From JBNGOQ01 sp050589645 (GTDB taxonomy: Bacteria > Bacteroidota > Bacteroidia > Flavobacteriales > Flavobacteriaceae): a stretch of 64,000 nt of DNA. A program made the translations under genes and the position numbers. Numbering within the stretch: the stretch's first letter is position 1; every line of letters starts with the position of its first letter. The notes under the pieces were generated by a model. That model was not told the origin of the DNA and ran no database searches. It worked only from the letters and a program-made list of their open reading frames with translations. Location: NCBI RefSeq assembly GCF_050589645.1, contig NZ_JBNGOQ010000002.1:372001-436000 (forward strand), read 5' to 3'. This document shows positions 43,203 to 53,024 of this stretch, in pieces.

Positions 43203-45395
43203 TCACGCCAAAATACTCTCATGCCCTGAATCCTTGACAAAAAGGCAGGAACTTTGGGTTTTTACGGACATTTCCTTTACAAATCCAAAGGGGAGGCCCT
43301 CGTCCATTCCAAAGATGTTCAAATCGGCAGAAGGGGCTTTGTTTACGACCGAACCGAAATCGCCAATATGGACTTCGGTCAGGGTTTGCGGCAATCGGGC
43401 GAGATTGATCAAAGAACTCAAAAATTGCTTGGCATTGTCCTCTTCCTCGGGGTCCTTGATGACCGTAATCAATCTAATCCGTGCGCCCCAATTCATTTTA
43501 AGCTTGTAGGCCACCAGAATGGAAAGATCCAAATTTCCTATATCCCAGCCCAGATCCCATTTGCTCTGCCGGTCGCTCACCCAAACATTGATCGTATTGC
43601 GCTGGCCCAATAAGGCGGTGGGATGCGACAAATACAAGAGGACACCCACTTCCAGCCTGATGGATTCCTTCATCACGGGACGTAACTCGGTTTCATAATC
43701 ATCGTGATCCTGTAAATTCAAAAAGACGATGTTGGGTCTAAAAAAGGCCCCTTGGAGTGCCTGGCTGCTATAGTTTATGCCATTGGCAAATTGATCCGTA
43801 TGAATCACGGAAGAGGAGGAAAAGGCGCCCTTTTCCCTGAAGGAAGCGGAAATGTCCTCCAATTCCTTGGCCAGGGTACTGGTTTCCGAAAAGGGTTCAA
43901 CGCCCAATAACTTTATGGAGCCTTTGGGCTTTGCAATGTTCCGCAAGAATTCAAAAGTTCCCTTGAGGCCATTGACGTCACGAACGGGCACCATAAGATT
44001 GGCCTTCCAGGCGCGTTGTTGCATTTTTTTCATGCCCCAGGTATGCTTGGCCGCCCATTCGGCAAAGGAAACGAACAGGCCCGAACGCACATCCTCAAAG
44101 GGGGTCTCCAGGTTTTGTCGCGATAGGTACCAGTACACCATTAAAACGATCATGATAGAGATCAGACTAACGGCGGGGTTTATAATGAACATGGCAAAGA
44201 CCGAGGAAACCAGTCCGAACCAGGGTACCCATCTATGGATCTTAAACACTGGTCGATAGCTGATCAATCCCAGGTTCTGCTCAATGATGACCACAATGTT
44301 GATCATGGCGTAGGTAATCAAAAAGAAGAGCGTCACCAAAGGAGCCACCGCATTTATATTTCGCAATAGGAGCGTTATAAAAATCAGGATTCCGGTGACC
44401 ATCATGGCATTTCTTGGCTGCCCATTGCTGCTTTGACCCGCTAAAAAATTGGAATAGGGCAAAACCTTATGTTCGCCCATAGCAAATAGAATGCGGGATG
44501 AACCCACAATGGAAGCCAGGGCCGAAGAGAAGGTGGCACCGAGTATTCCGGCAATGATCAAAGGCCCTATATAGGCTTTTTCAACCATGATATAGTAATT
44601 GTTCAACAATTCTGTTTCCGAGGCACTTCTAGCAATCCAAAAGGCAAGGAACATATAGATGATAAAACTGACACCGATGGCCCAAAGTGTCCCCGTGGGA
44701 ATACTGCGTTTGGGATGTTTCAATTCGCCAGACATGTTGGCGCCGGCCATGATACCGGTCGCAGCGGGAAAGAAGACCGCAAAAACAATCCAGAAATTGC
44801 TGCCACTGAACCCATTTTCAATGGAACCTTTAAACGATCCCCAACTTAAAGCATCATTTGTAGGGATTTCCATAGACCCCCCATAAGCGGCCACGATAAT
44901 GGAAATGAGCGATAACACAATGATGCCCATGATGATATATTGGGTCTTAATGGCAAGATTTGCGCTTATATAGGCAATGGTAAAAAGCAGTGTGAAAACC
45001 GTAATATCTACCAAGAACGCATTATGATCGGGAAAGATTCCCAGCCAACCTTCCCGAAAACCAAAAATATACATGGTAACGGCCAAACCTTGTGAAATAT
45101 ATCTGGGAATGCCCAAGCTACCGCCAACTTCCAGACCCAACGCCTGGGAAACAATGGCATAGGCACCTCCGGCACCGATGCGGATATTTGTGGTAATGGC
45201 AGACATGGACAGGGCGGTACACAGGGTGATCAAGAAGGAAATCAGAATGATCAGCCAAGCACCCAAAAGTCCGGCATTGCCCACGACCCACCCCAAACGC
45301 AGGTACATGATTACCCCCAAAATGGTAAGGAGGGTAGGGGTAAAAACACCTCCGAAGGTTCCAAACTTTCTTGTTGTAGTGGGTTGGTTATCCAT
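43203..45395 (-). CDS. SLC12/APC-type cation-chloride or amino-acid transporter
   Basis: 730 aa. Twelve TM helices over about residues 15-440 with APC-superfamily features (FGTFGGVFTPTLLTILGVIMYLRLGWVVG, GAGGAYAIVSQALGLEVGG), typical of Na-K-Cl cotransporter-like bacterial proteins. The C-terminal 270 residues form a soluble domain (GIEPFSETSTLAKEL, RLEVGVLLYLSHPTALLG, IRLITVIKDPEEEDNAKQFL) comparable to NKCC C-termini. Substrate uncertain: chloride-coupled cations or amino acids. Confidence 0.85.
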   Translation of the reverse strand: MDNQPTTTRKFGTFGGVFTPTLLTILGVIMYLRLGWVVGNAGLLGAWLIILISFLITLCTALSMSAITTNIRIGAGGAYAIVSQALGLEVGGSLGIPRYISQGLAVTMYIFGFREGWLGIFPDHNAFLVDITVFTLLFTIAYISANLAIKTQYIIMGIIVLSLISIIVAAYGGSMEIPTNDALSWGSFKGSIENGFSGSNFWIVFAVFFPAATGIMAGANMSGELKHPKRSIPTGTLWAIGVSFIIYMFLAFWIARSASETELLNNYYIMVEKAYIGPLIIAGILGATFSSALASIVGSSRILFAMGEHKVLPYSNFLAGQSSNGQPRNAMMVTGILIFITLLLRNINAVAPLVTLFFLITYAMINIVVIIEQNLGLISYRPVFKIHRWVPWFGLVSSVFAMFIINPAVSLISIMIVLMVYWYLSRQNLETPFEDVRSGLFVSFAEWAAKHTWGMKKMQQRAWKANLMVPVRDVNGLKGTFEFLRNIAKPKGSIKLLGVEPFSETSTLAKELEDISASFREKGAFSSSSVIHTDQFANGINYSSQALQGAFFRPNIVFLNLQDHDDYETELRPVMKESIRLEVGVLLYLSHPTALLGQRNTINVWVSDRQSKWDLGWDIGNLDLSILVAYKLKMNWGARIRLITVIKDPEEEDNAKQFLSSLINLARLPQTLTEVHIGDFGSVVNKAPSADLNIFGMDEGLPFGFVKEMSVKTQSSCLFVKDSGHESILA

Positions 45396-45570
45396 GAAAA
45401 CAAACAGGCTGGTTTTGTGTAGGTAATGTACTAATTATATGGCTATCATCGGTTTTAATTTTTGCATAAACTACGTATTTGGACGGCTATGGGCGACAGG
45501 GGTAACCTTGGAGGGAGAGTAAGAAAAAGGATGGACCACAGGACATTAAATTAGAATGTTAGCCCTAACT

Positions 45571-45603
45571 TTTGCATTAATTTAATGTAAAGAGATATCT
45601 TTG
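45571..45603 (+). promoter_or_regulatory. Bacteroidota-type promoter for cold-shock gene
   Basis: TTTG at 45571-45574 (-33 element) and TATCTTTG at 45596-45603 (TAnnTTTG -7 element) with 21 bases between. Transcription would start a few bases downstream, 35-40 bases before the gene at 45647. Confidence 0.65.
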
Positions 45604-45646
45604 GGGAATTATTGCAAGTATTGACCTAAACATTTTAACTGAACGA

Positions 45647-46108
45647 ATGGCAAAATCACAACAAACATTTAATAAGAGTGAAAAAGAAAAAAAGCGTTTA
45701 AAAAAACGTGAGGAGAAGCGAAAGAAAATGGAGGCCCGCAAGGCTGCGGCAAAGGAGAGTGGAAAAAAGGGAATTGAATTCGCTTATGTAGATCATGATG
45801 GGAACTTAACGGATACGCCACCAGATCCCTCAAAAAAAATTAAAGTAGAGGCAGAGAGCATAGAAATAAGCATTCCAAAAACATTGGAGAGCGACAAAGA
45901 GGAAATTGACCCCGTCAGAAATGGAAAAGTTTCGTTTTTTGATTCTTCCAAAGGATTTGGGTTCATAATCGATGCGGAAAATCAGGAGAAATACTTTACG
46001 CATGTTAGTGGTTTAATTGATGAAATCGCCGAAAATGACAAGGTTTCCTTTGAACTGGAAAAGGGAATGAAAGGCATGAATGCCGTTAAAGTTACCTTGC
46101 TAAAATAA
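45647..46108 (+). CDS. cold-shock-domain protein with long basic N-terminus
   Basis: 153 aa. Residues 1-50 are extremely charged (KSEKEKKRLKKREEKRKKME); residues 86-150 are a cold-shock domain with RNP1 KGFGFIID and an RNP2-like YFTHVSGL. CSPs bind single-stranded RNA/DNA; free CSPs are about 70 aa, so the N-terminal half is an extension, probably another nucleic-acid-binding tail. Members like this are frequent in Flavobacteriia. Confidence 0.9.
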   Translation: MAKSQQTFNKSEKEKKRLKKREEKRKKMEARKAAAKESGKKGIEFAYVDHDGNLTDTPPDPSKKIKVEAESIEISIPKTLESDKEEIDPVRNGKVSFFDSSKGFGFIIDAENQEKYFTHVSGLIDEIAENDKVSFELEKGMKGMNAVKVTLLK

Positions 46109-46273
46109 GCCCGATCCCTTTACCATACAGCCCAAAAAGGGGGGCAAGCGATTATTAGGTACCTATATAACCCAATAGGCTACATAATTTACACCTACTA
46201 TCATTTTCTTGGACCACCCAGCTTTGGTTATAAGCTAGGAAACGTATAGGCATACCACTTAATTTTTTTTTGG

Positions 46274-46318
46274 AAAGTCCTGAAACTTTCAAAGGGCTTT
46301 TCGGTTTTTAAAACCCCA
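46274..46318 (+). terminator. possible terminator
   Basis: AAAGTCCT (46274-46281) can pair with AGGGCTTT (46293-46300) including one G-T pair, followed by TTCGGTTTTT. It lies in the 314-base gap after the cold-shock gene; the rest of that gap shows nothing else. Confidence 0.4.
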
Positions 46319-46422
46319 TGTGTTTTGGACTGGATTTGGTATAAAAATCGTTCAATTTTAGACTGAGCTTTGTAACGTTGGTTTTTTTTTTAGGTCTTTA
46401 TCAAAAAGACAATCCACCGATC

Positions 46423-47613
46423 ATGAAAAAAAGAACGCTGTACCTGGTCCAAACCTTCTTTTTAGTACTCAGTTCCCTTGGTTTTTCACAAGAAACCGTT
46501 GATGCGTATTATGAGGTGATAAAGAGGGAAGGGGAGCACCCCTTACAGTTTGTTCAACAACAACTGGACACCCATGACTTGATACTATTTGATGATGCGC
46601 TGCACAACGCCGTGGAGCCTTTTGAATTTTACAAGGACCTCTTGCGTGCGGAGGAGAACCAAATAGCCTATGTTTTTCTAGAAGTTTTCGGTATCAATCA
46701 CCAACCGCAGATTGATGCGTATTTGGAAAGCGCTGATAAGGATGATGGCCTGTTGTTAAAAGTATTTCAGGATGATTTTAGCGGATATGGATGGAAATAT
46801 GAGACCTATTATGAACTGCTCTCCACCATTTGGGATATTAATCGCTCCAGCGATAAAAAAATAAAGGTAAGAGCTGTAGATCAGCCCATTTATTGGGAGG
46901 GGATCCATAATCGCAAGCAATACGATATCTTCTTAAAATCCCTTGTGGGCAGGGATTACTTCATGTACAAAACGATTTTGGATATGATGGCCTCCTTTAA
47001 AGAAGGAAGAAAAGGCATTTTTTTGACCAATACCCGTCACGCCTATAAGCATATAAGGAATAAAGAAGGTGCGCTCTATTGGAATACCGGGACTTTTTTT
47101 AACCAATGGCATCCGGATAAGACCTATTCCGTAAGGATCCACAATGCTACCCTTTCCATTGAACGAAAAAAGGAGGCCGACAAAAATGCCACTTCAGATG
47201 GCCTGGGGAGCTATAAATATAAATGGATCCAAATGCAAAATGGAATTTGGGACCATGCTTTTGCCGAGAACAATAACCAGCCCATTGCTTTTTCGCTGAA
47301 GGACAATGTTTTTGGCAGGGCGGCATATGTAGGGAACCATATGCTAAATGTAAAGGCAGAGCAGACCATGTACGATGCGTACGACGCCCTGATTTTCTTA
47401 AAGCCCCTGGACCAGCTGCACTTTTCCGCGAAAATTGATTTTATCTACACGGACGCCTTCAAAACGGAATTGGAGCGACGTCTTCGCATTTTACAGGAGG
47501 GCCAAATGGCCGAGTTTTTGGCAAAGAAGGAGGTGGGCTCCCTGGCCGAATATATAGCACAGATCTCCGTGGCCCAACCCAGGACAAAGAACGATCTGAT
47601 CCAATTGGATTAG
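46423..47613 (+). CDS. secreted protein, possibly EreA/ChaN-like
   Basis: 396 aa from the ATG at 46423, with a signal peptide (RTLYLVQTFFLVLSSLGFSQ). The body has DTHDLILFDDALHNAVEPFEFYK, YVFLEVFGINHQPQIDAYL, KVRAVDQPIYWEGI and FLTNTRHAYKHIRN. A His/Glu pattern of this kind is seen in erythromycin-esterase/ChaN-like proteins, but the resemblance is faint. Function unassigned. Confidence 0.65.
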   Translation: MKKRTLYLVQTFFLVLSSLGFSQETVDAYYEVIKREGEHPLQFVQQQLDTHDLILFDDALHNAVEPFEFYKDLLRAEENQIAYVFLEVFGINHQPQIDAYLESADKDDGLLLKVFQDDFSGYGWKYETYYELLSTIWDINRSSDKKIKVRAVDQPIYWEGIHNRKQYDIFLKSLVGRDYFMYKTILDMMASFKEGRKGIFLTNTRHAYKHIRNKEGALYWNTGTFFNQWHPDKTYSVRIHNATLSIERKKEADKNATSDGLGSYKYKWIQMQNGIWDHAFAENNNQPIAFSLKDNVFGRAAYVGNHMLNVKAEQTMYDAYDALIFLKPLDQLHFSAKIDFIYTDAFKTELERRLRILQEGQMAEFLAKKEVGSLAEYIAQISVAQPRTKNDLIQLD

Positions 47614-47714
47614 CGCGGATCCATAAAGAGCATGTTGGAAAATTCCCCAAGGGGGGAGCATACCACTTAAATGCGTTCCAGTTTTAGTATTCTTACTTAA
47701 TTTTCCTATTTTGT

Positions 47715-48848
47715 ATGAAAACTGAACACACACCATTTTGGCCTATGTACACAAAACGAATATTCCCGATCAAAGGGGTTATCAAATGGACCCGAAGACA
47801 CATTTTTATTTTTCTCTTATTGGCCGCCGTACCCGTTTTGCTGTTTGACTTACTTCGGTGGAAATGGCTACATGTGCCATGGCTTCCCCTGGGAGTATTG
47901 GGTACGGCTGTGGCTTTTATCGTCAGTTTTAAGAACAATGCCTCCTACGACCGACTCTGGGAAGCCAGGAAAATATGGGGCGGGATCGTAAATGCTTCCC
48001 GTTCGTGGACCATCATGGTCAAGGATTTTGTTACCAACACACATTCAAAAGATACCAGGAGCGCGGAGGAACTGGAGGCTATCAAAAGGGAACTGGTGCA
48101 CCGTCATGTTGCCTGGTTGACCGCTCTGCGCTACCAATTACGGCAGGACAAGCCCTGGGAAACGCATTTAAAAAATCAAAAATCCAATAGAGAGTTCCGG
48201 GCCAGCCAATACACCGTTTATGAAGATACGGTACCCATTGCTGAAGCGATTGGCCCTTATATTTCACAACAGGAGGTCGACGAGATTTTTGCCAAGGGAA
48301 ATCAGGCTTCCCAGTTGTTGGGGATTCAATCAAAGCGATTGAGCGAGCTTATGAACGACGGACTTATCGAAGATTTTCGCCATATGGAAATGATGGCCAT
48401 GCTCACCGAGTTCTACACCCTACAGGGAAAAAGCGAGCGAATCAAAAACTTTCCGTATCCCCGGCAGTTCGCCACCTTGAACTATGTTTTTGTCTGGATA
48501 TTCATTTTGTTGGTCCCCTTTGGCATTATGGAAGGATTTGAAGTCATCGGCGATCGAATTATCGAAGATTTAACCGCGAACCCGGCCTATTTTGAGGTAA
48601 CCCAAAACCTGCAGCTTTTTATTGGCAAGCACTTTGTATGGTTCTCCATTCCGTTCAGCGCCATGATCGCCTGGGTCTTTCATACCATGGAAGCCATAGG
48701 GGAGAACACCGAAAACCCCTTCGAGGGCGGGCCCAATGACGTGCCCATAACCGATATGAGCCGCGGCATTGAAATCGATATCCGGCAATTGATAGACGAT
48801 ACGGATATTCCAAGCGCCTATACCTGGAAAAATGACATCGTGATGTAG
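47715..48848 (+). CDS. bestrophin-family (UPF0187) channel protein
   Basis: 377 aa. Contains the bestrophin pattern: an N-terminal TM pair (KWTRRHIFIFLLLAAVPVLLF, WLPLGVLGTAVAFIVSFKNN), the conserved ASYDRLWEARKIWGGIVNASRSW, and a second TM pair (LNYVFVWIFILLVPFGIMEG, HFVWFSIPFSAMIAWVFHTMEAIGENTENPF). Bacterial bestrophins are anion or cation channels. C-terminal negative EIDIRQLIDDTDIP. Confidence 0.92.
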   Translation: MKTEHTPFWPMYTKRIFPIKGVIKWTRRHIFIFLLLAAVPVLLFDLLRWKWLHVPWLPLGVLGTAVAFIVSFKNNASYDRLWEARKIWGGIVNASRSWTIMVKDFVTNTHSKDTRSAEELEAIKRELVHRHVAWLTALRYQLRQDKPWETHLKNQKSNREFRASQYTVYEDTVPIAEAIGPYISQQEVDEIFAKGNQASQLLGIQSKRLSELMNDGLIEDFRHMEMMAMLTEFYTLQGKSERIKNFPYPRQFATLNYVFVWIFILLVPFGIMEGFEVIGDRIIEDLTANPAYFEVTQNLQLFIGKHFVWFSIPFSAMIAWVFHTMEAIGENTENPFEGGPNDVPITDMSRGIEIDIRQLIDDTDIPSAYTWKNDIVM

Positions 48849-48956
48849 GGTAAAATCCATGCAGGCCGCTTTAATCTTTAATAGCAAATGTAGTTCCGGT
48901 TAGAGGAACATATTAAGATTATAGGTCCTATACGGCCACTGGGAAAAGAGGAATTG

Positions 48957-49427
48957 ATGGTGACATTCAAAAAAGCAACATCCGATCAAGAATTTGAAAT
49001 CGGAAAAGGCCTGTTTAGGGCATATGCTGAAGAACTGGGAATCGATCTGACGTTTCAGAATTTTGAGGATGAACTTCAAGATATAGCAAGGCAATATAGC
49101 GAGCCCGAAGGCAGCTTGGTAATCGCTTATTCGAACAAGAAACAACCGATCGGATGTTTTGGGATACGAAAACTGGATGAAGGAATCTGCGAGTTAAAAA
49201 GGATGTACATACATCCTGAGTTTCGCGGGCAGGGCATAGGAAATTTACTGATGAAAGAATCGATAAGGGCAGGAAACAAATTGGGATATACGAAGATACG
49301 TTTGGACACCTTGTCTACAATGCGACCCGCCATCGGATTATACAAAAGCTATGGCTTCTATGAGATTGAACCCTACCGATATAACCCAATGGAAGGAGCA
49401 ATGTATTTTGAAAGAGCATTGACCTGA
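48957..49427 (+). CDS. GNAT N-acetyltransferase
   Basis: 156 aa from the ATG at 48957, preceded by a good ribosome-binding site (AGAGGAA). Acetyl-CoA motif LKRMYIHPEFRGQGIGNLLM, followed by GNKLGYTKIRLDTLSTM and AIGLYKSYGFYEIEPYR. Single-domain acetyltransferase, substrate unknown. Confidence 0.9.
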   Translation: MVTFKKATSDQEFEIGKGLFRAYAEELGIDLTFQNFEDELQDIARQYSEPEGSLVIAYSNKKQPIGCFGIRKLDEGICELKRMYIHPEFRGQGIGNLLMKESIRAGNKLGYTKIRLDTLSTMRPAIGLYKSYGFYEIEPYRYNPMEGAMYFERALT

Positions 49428-49671
49428 GGTAATCAGCACGGAAAAAAAAAGTGCTTATGCGGGTTTTCTGAAAAGAAGCCTCAATTGGGCCGAGATTTTA
49501 TCGGACTAAATAGATTTCCATAGGATGATCATTCAAACCATCACATTGAAATCCCAATAACCAAGGGAAAAAATACTGCGTATTTCTAAAACAATTATTT
49601 CCCCTTGCAAGCAATTTGACGCAACCATCACGTACTTTGAAAATCCTAGTAGAAACGAACAGCTAAGAATC

Positions 49672-50031
49672 ATGAAAAAAGTAATTTTGCTAGTATCGAT
49701 GATCGTCTTGTTCTCGTCTTGCTCGGATGACGATACCAATACCGAAGTAATTGCAGAGAATGTGGTTATCTCCAATACCGAAAGTTTCACTTACAATTTA
49801 GGCGGTTTCGGAGATGAGGAAGGCGCTAGCATCCGTACGCAGGCGGGCCATTTTGAAGTCAGCGAGTTGGAACGGGATTTTAATAGCGGACAGGTCATCT
49901 ATACCTACCAACCCCTTGCGGGATATGTGGGAACCGACTTCGTTGAAATTTCTGCAGCACGCGGTTCTGACGGTGCAAGTGCGAATACGGAAATTACCCT
50001 AGTGAAAATTACCTTTAACATAAGGGAGTAA
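49672..50031 (+). CDS. lipoprotein with an Ig-like domain, hypothetical
   Basis: 119 aa. Lipobox SSCS with Cys17 after KKVILLVSMIVLFSS, then an acidic linker (SDDDTNTEV). The rest ends GYVGTDFVEISAARGSDGA ... ITLVKITFNIRE, consistent with a small Ig-like (cadherin/PKD-type) domain in which tandem repeats of 'GYVG-D-F' occur. Surface lipoprotein of unknown role. Confidence 0.75.
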   Translation: MKKVILLVSMIVLFSSCSDDDTNTEVIAENVVISNTESFTYNLGGFGDEEGASIRTQAGHFEVSELERDFNSGQVIYTYQPLAGYVGTDFVEISAARGSDGASANTEITLVKITFNIRE

Positions 50032-50212
50032 ACAGCTAGACCAATAGGGTAGGGGACCAAACCTCCAGCTTCCCCACCAACACCTCCTTTGTATATACAG
50101 ATACGTCTCGATTTACCCACTTATCCCCATATACGCCCAGCGCTTACATTGTTTTTGAGTTTTCCATTCCAATGGGATACCTTGAATCCAACCAAGGCGA
50201 TATAAAAAGGTC

Positions 50213-50518
50213 ATGTTGAAAAGATTAAAACCCAAACAGGTATTTTACATCAGTCTGATCATATCTTCCTTCTTTTTACTCATCTGTTTTAGCCATTACT
50301 TCGTAGGATCAAAGTTTTCTAAAAATTTGATGGGTATTATAGCAGAATCATTATTTATCCCCATGACGCTAGTTGTGCTGCCTGTCGCTTTTTTCGTTTC
50401 ATTAAAACACTTGACTCAGGACAAGTGGTCCCCAAAAACCTATTCCTTTTATGCTTTTGTTATTTTGTTGGTCAACCTGGTTCTGGTCTGGGGAGCTATT
50501 GTCTATACCTATATGTGA
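50213..50518 (+). CDS. three-TM membrane protein, hypothetical
   Basis: 101 aa with hydrophobic helices near 10-27, 43-62 and 79-98. No motif recognised. Confidence 0.6.
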   Translation: MLKRLKPKQVFYISLIISSFFLLICFSHYFVGSKFSKNLMGIIAESLFIPMTLVVLPVAFFVSLKHLTQDKWSPKTYSFYAFVILLVNLVLVWGAIVYTYM

Positions 50519-50573
50519 TACAATAGACCGACTCCATCCGGTATTTGTCTTCTGTCTTGGCATAAGTTAGCCG

Positions 50574-50750
50574 TGGCCCTTCCCCTAATTTGGGGGATAA
50601 TGGGAACAAAGGGAGCGTAAGCGTTGTATTCTTCCAATGTCAAAGCACCAAAACCGGCCGATTCCAAAGGGATTTCGTGTCCCTCTTGGTATGGCATCCT
50701 TCAAAAGACCAACGCCAGGGCCTATGGGTCAGGTGTTAGATCAGCCTCGA
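50574..50750 (-). pseudogene. decayed duplicate of the methyltransferase 3' part
   Basis: Bases 50574-50615 match 52244-52285 exactly and the similarity continues with few changes to about 50750/52420. The fragment reads ESAGFGALTLEEYNAYAPFV in the remnant frame against ESAGFSALTLEEYSSYSPFV in the intact gene at 52236-52874. It lacks the rest of the methyltransferase and lies directly beyond the symporter gene. Confidence 0.75.
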
Positions 50751-50757
50751 CATAGTT

Positions 50758-52065
50758 TTAGTTTGTACTGGCCGTATTTCCATACCAGGTATTGAAAATG
50801 GCGGTAGCCGTTAAATCCCCTGTTACATTGACGGCTGTTCTAAGCATTCCCAAAATCCGGTCTATTCCAATAATAACGACAAGGCCCTCTACCGGTATGC
50901 CGCTACTTTTTAGTACCGAGGCCAGAACAATAACGCCTCCGCCCGGGATGGCGGGTGTGCCAATGGAAGCCGCTACAACGGTAACGGTGATGAGTAACAC
51001 CTCAAAAACCGCCAATTCCATTCCATAGGCCTGTGCCATAAAAAGTACGGTCACGCACTGGAATAGGGCCGTTCCATCCATGTTTATGGTTGCGCCAATA
51101 GGGATTACAAAATCACTGACCTTAGAGGAAACCCCCAGCTTTTCGTCCGCAATTTTCATGGAAAGCGGCATTACGGCGGCCGAACTGGCCGTAGAAAATG
51201 CCAGTAGCTGTGCATCCTTTATTCGCAGTAAGAAGGTGAACGGATTCTCCCTCTTGAACAAGAAATAGAGCAATAGGTAAAATCCCATTAAGATCATAAG
51301 TCCCACAACCACGACCAAGATATAATATCCGAGCCCGGTAAGAATGGCAAATCCTGTCTTGGACAGCAGTGCGGCCATCAATCCAAATACGGCGTACGGA
51401 ACCAGTCTCATGGCCCAACCGACCACGATCATACAGATCTTTTGCATGGCCTCCACAAACCGCATCACTGGAGTTGCGAACCGGTCTTCCAGTTGTGTGA
51501 TGGCCACTCCAATAATGATGGTAAAGATGACAATGCTCAACATTTCTCCCCGTAAGATGGCTTCCAGCGGATTGACCGGAATAAGATTGGAGATGGATTC
51601 CGGGAGATTTAGGACCATAGCGCCCGATTCCTGAACCGCTTGTGGAACGTCGTTTTCCGAGAATCCACCGAGCGCGCTTACATATTTGCCAGGACGGAAC
51701 AAGAACGCCATGACAACGCCAATGAAAATCGCCACCACGGTGGTAAAAACAAAATACAACAGGAGCCAAAGACCAAAAGATTTAAGGTTCCCCGAAACAT
51801 TGCTCGCCAATCCGGTAATAATGGAGGCAAATATTAAGGGGATCATCACCATTTGGACAAGCTTCATGAATATTTCTCCCGGTAAGTTTAACCAACTGCC
51901 AAGCGTGGTGCTCATTTCATGGGATACCAGGCCAAAGGCCGGGTTGATCAGTATACCGACCCCCACACCAAAAAGGATTCCAAGGGTCACCTTTAACCAT
52001 AAACGGCCTTTTACCAAATGGCTTAAATAGACAGAGAGGTCATTAAGTGGTTTTATGCTGATCAA
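50758..52065 (-). CDS. DAACS-family dicarboxylate/amino acid:cation symporter
   Basis: 435 aa. The DAACS (GltP/DctA) hallmarks are present: the serine-rich re-entrant loop AFSTASSAAVMPLSMK and VIPIGATINMDGTALFQCV. About eight TM helices. It imports glutamate, aspartate or C4-dicarboxylates with Na+ or H+. Flanked on both sides by intact and decayed copies of a methyltransferase gene. Confidence 0.93.
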   Translation of the reverse strand: MISIKPLNDLSVYLSHLVKGRLWLKVTLGILFGVGVGILINPAFGLVSHEMSTTLGSWLNLPGEIFMKLVQMVMIPLIFASIITGLASNVSGNLKSFGLWLLLYFVFTTVVAIFIGVVMAFLFRPGKYVSALGGFSENDVPQAVQESGAMVLNLPESISNLIPVNPLEAILRGEMLSIVIFTIIIGVAITQLEDRFATPVMRFVEAMQKICMIVVGWAMRLVPYAVFGLMAALLSKTGFAILTGLGYYILVVVVGLMILMGFYLLLYFLFKRENPFTFLLRIKDAQLLAFSTASSAAVMPLSMKIADEKLGVSSKVSDFVIPIGATINMDGTALFQCVTVLFMAQAYGMELAVFEVLLITVTVVAASIGTPAIPGGGVIVLASVLKSSGIPVEGLVVIIGIDRILGMLRTAVNVTGDLTATAIFNTWYGNTASTN

Positions 52066-52235
52066 AATCCAGTTTTAAATAATGGTAAATAAGCGTTTAC
52101 GGCCAATGACGAAACATGCGCCACCTGCACAATAAAATTAGTCAATTAAGCCATTGATTTAACCACTTGAATTTTTTCATTGAAGCGATCCTTGGAAGAA
52201 CTGATGAAAAAACAGAAAGAGTGCCATGACCTCTA

Positions 52236-52874
52236 TTATTTTATGGCCCTTCCCCTAATTTGGGGGATAATGGGAACAAAGGGAGAGTACGAGCTGTACT
52301 CTTCCAAGGTCAAAGCACTAAAACCGGCCGATTCCAATAGGGATTTCGTGTCCCTGTTGGTATGGCATCCTTCAAAAAACCAATGCCAGGGCTTATGCAT
52401 CAGGTTTTGAATTAGTCCCAACACTGTGTTCTCCCTTGCTTTGACATGTTCAATAAATACAAAAACACCTGAAGGCTTTAGGATGCGCCTTATTTGTTCC
52501 ATGCATTTGACAGGATCGGACACCGTACACATAACCAGGGTGCACACCACAAAATCGACCGAATCGTCGGGTAGGTCAATGGATTCGCCCACAAGGGTTT
52601 TTATTTCAAGCGCTATCCCATATTTTCTTGCGCTTGCTCTTAAGTTTTTGTGCATATGGATATTGGGTTCTATAGCAATCAAGCTCGTTCCCTTCTTAAG
52701 GTACCGCATGTTGGCCCCGGCCCCGGGACCTATTTCCACCACGGTTTCCGGATGATCCTTAAAAAGGCTTCTTTTTGATTTTCCAAAAAGATAGTTCATG
52801 TAACCGGAAAGCATCTTGAACATCCAAGCGTTAATAGGCCCTAGAATACGGTTATTTTTAAATTCGTTGCTCAT
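52236..52874 (-). CDS. class I SAM-dependent methyltransferase
   Basis: 212 aa. Motif I VVEIGPGAGANMRYL, motif II around SIDLPDDSVDFVVCTLVMCTV (UbiE/Methyltransf_11 pattern). N-terminal hydrophobic-basic part may associate with membranes. A partial copy of its 3' end lies at 50574-50750. Substrate unknown; it precedes a fatty-acid-hydroxylase gene on the same strand. Confidence 0.9.
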   Translation of the reverse strand: MSNEFKNNRILGPINAWMFKMLSGYMNYLFGKSKRSLFKDHPETVVEIGPGAGANMRYLKKGTSLIAIEPNIHMHKNLRASARKYGIALEIKTLVGESIDLPDDSVDFVVCTLVMCTVSDPVKCMEQIRRILKPSGVFVFIEHVKARENTVLGLIQNLMHKPWHWFFEGCHTNRDTKSLLESAGFSALTLEEYSSYSPFVPIIPQIRGRAIK

Positions 52875-53024
52875 AGAATTTTGTTTTTAGTGGTTATGAC
52901 GTAAGCATTTAATGATCGATGAATTTGTAATAATAAAGGATCAGACCTGCTGCGTAAGTTCTTCTTTGTTGGAGCACCATTTTATTAGGACTGCTCCAAC
53001 CGAACCAAATGATTTTTATTTTTT

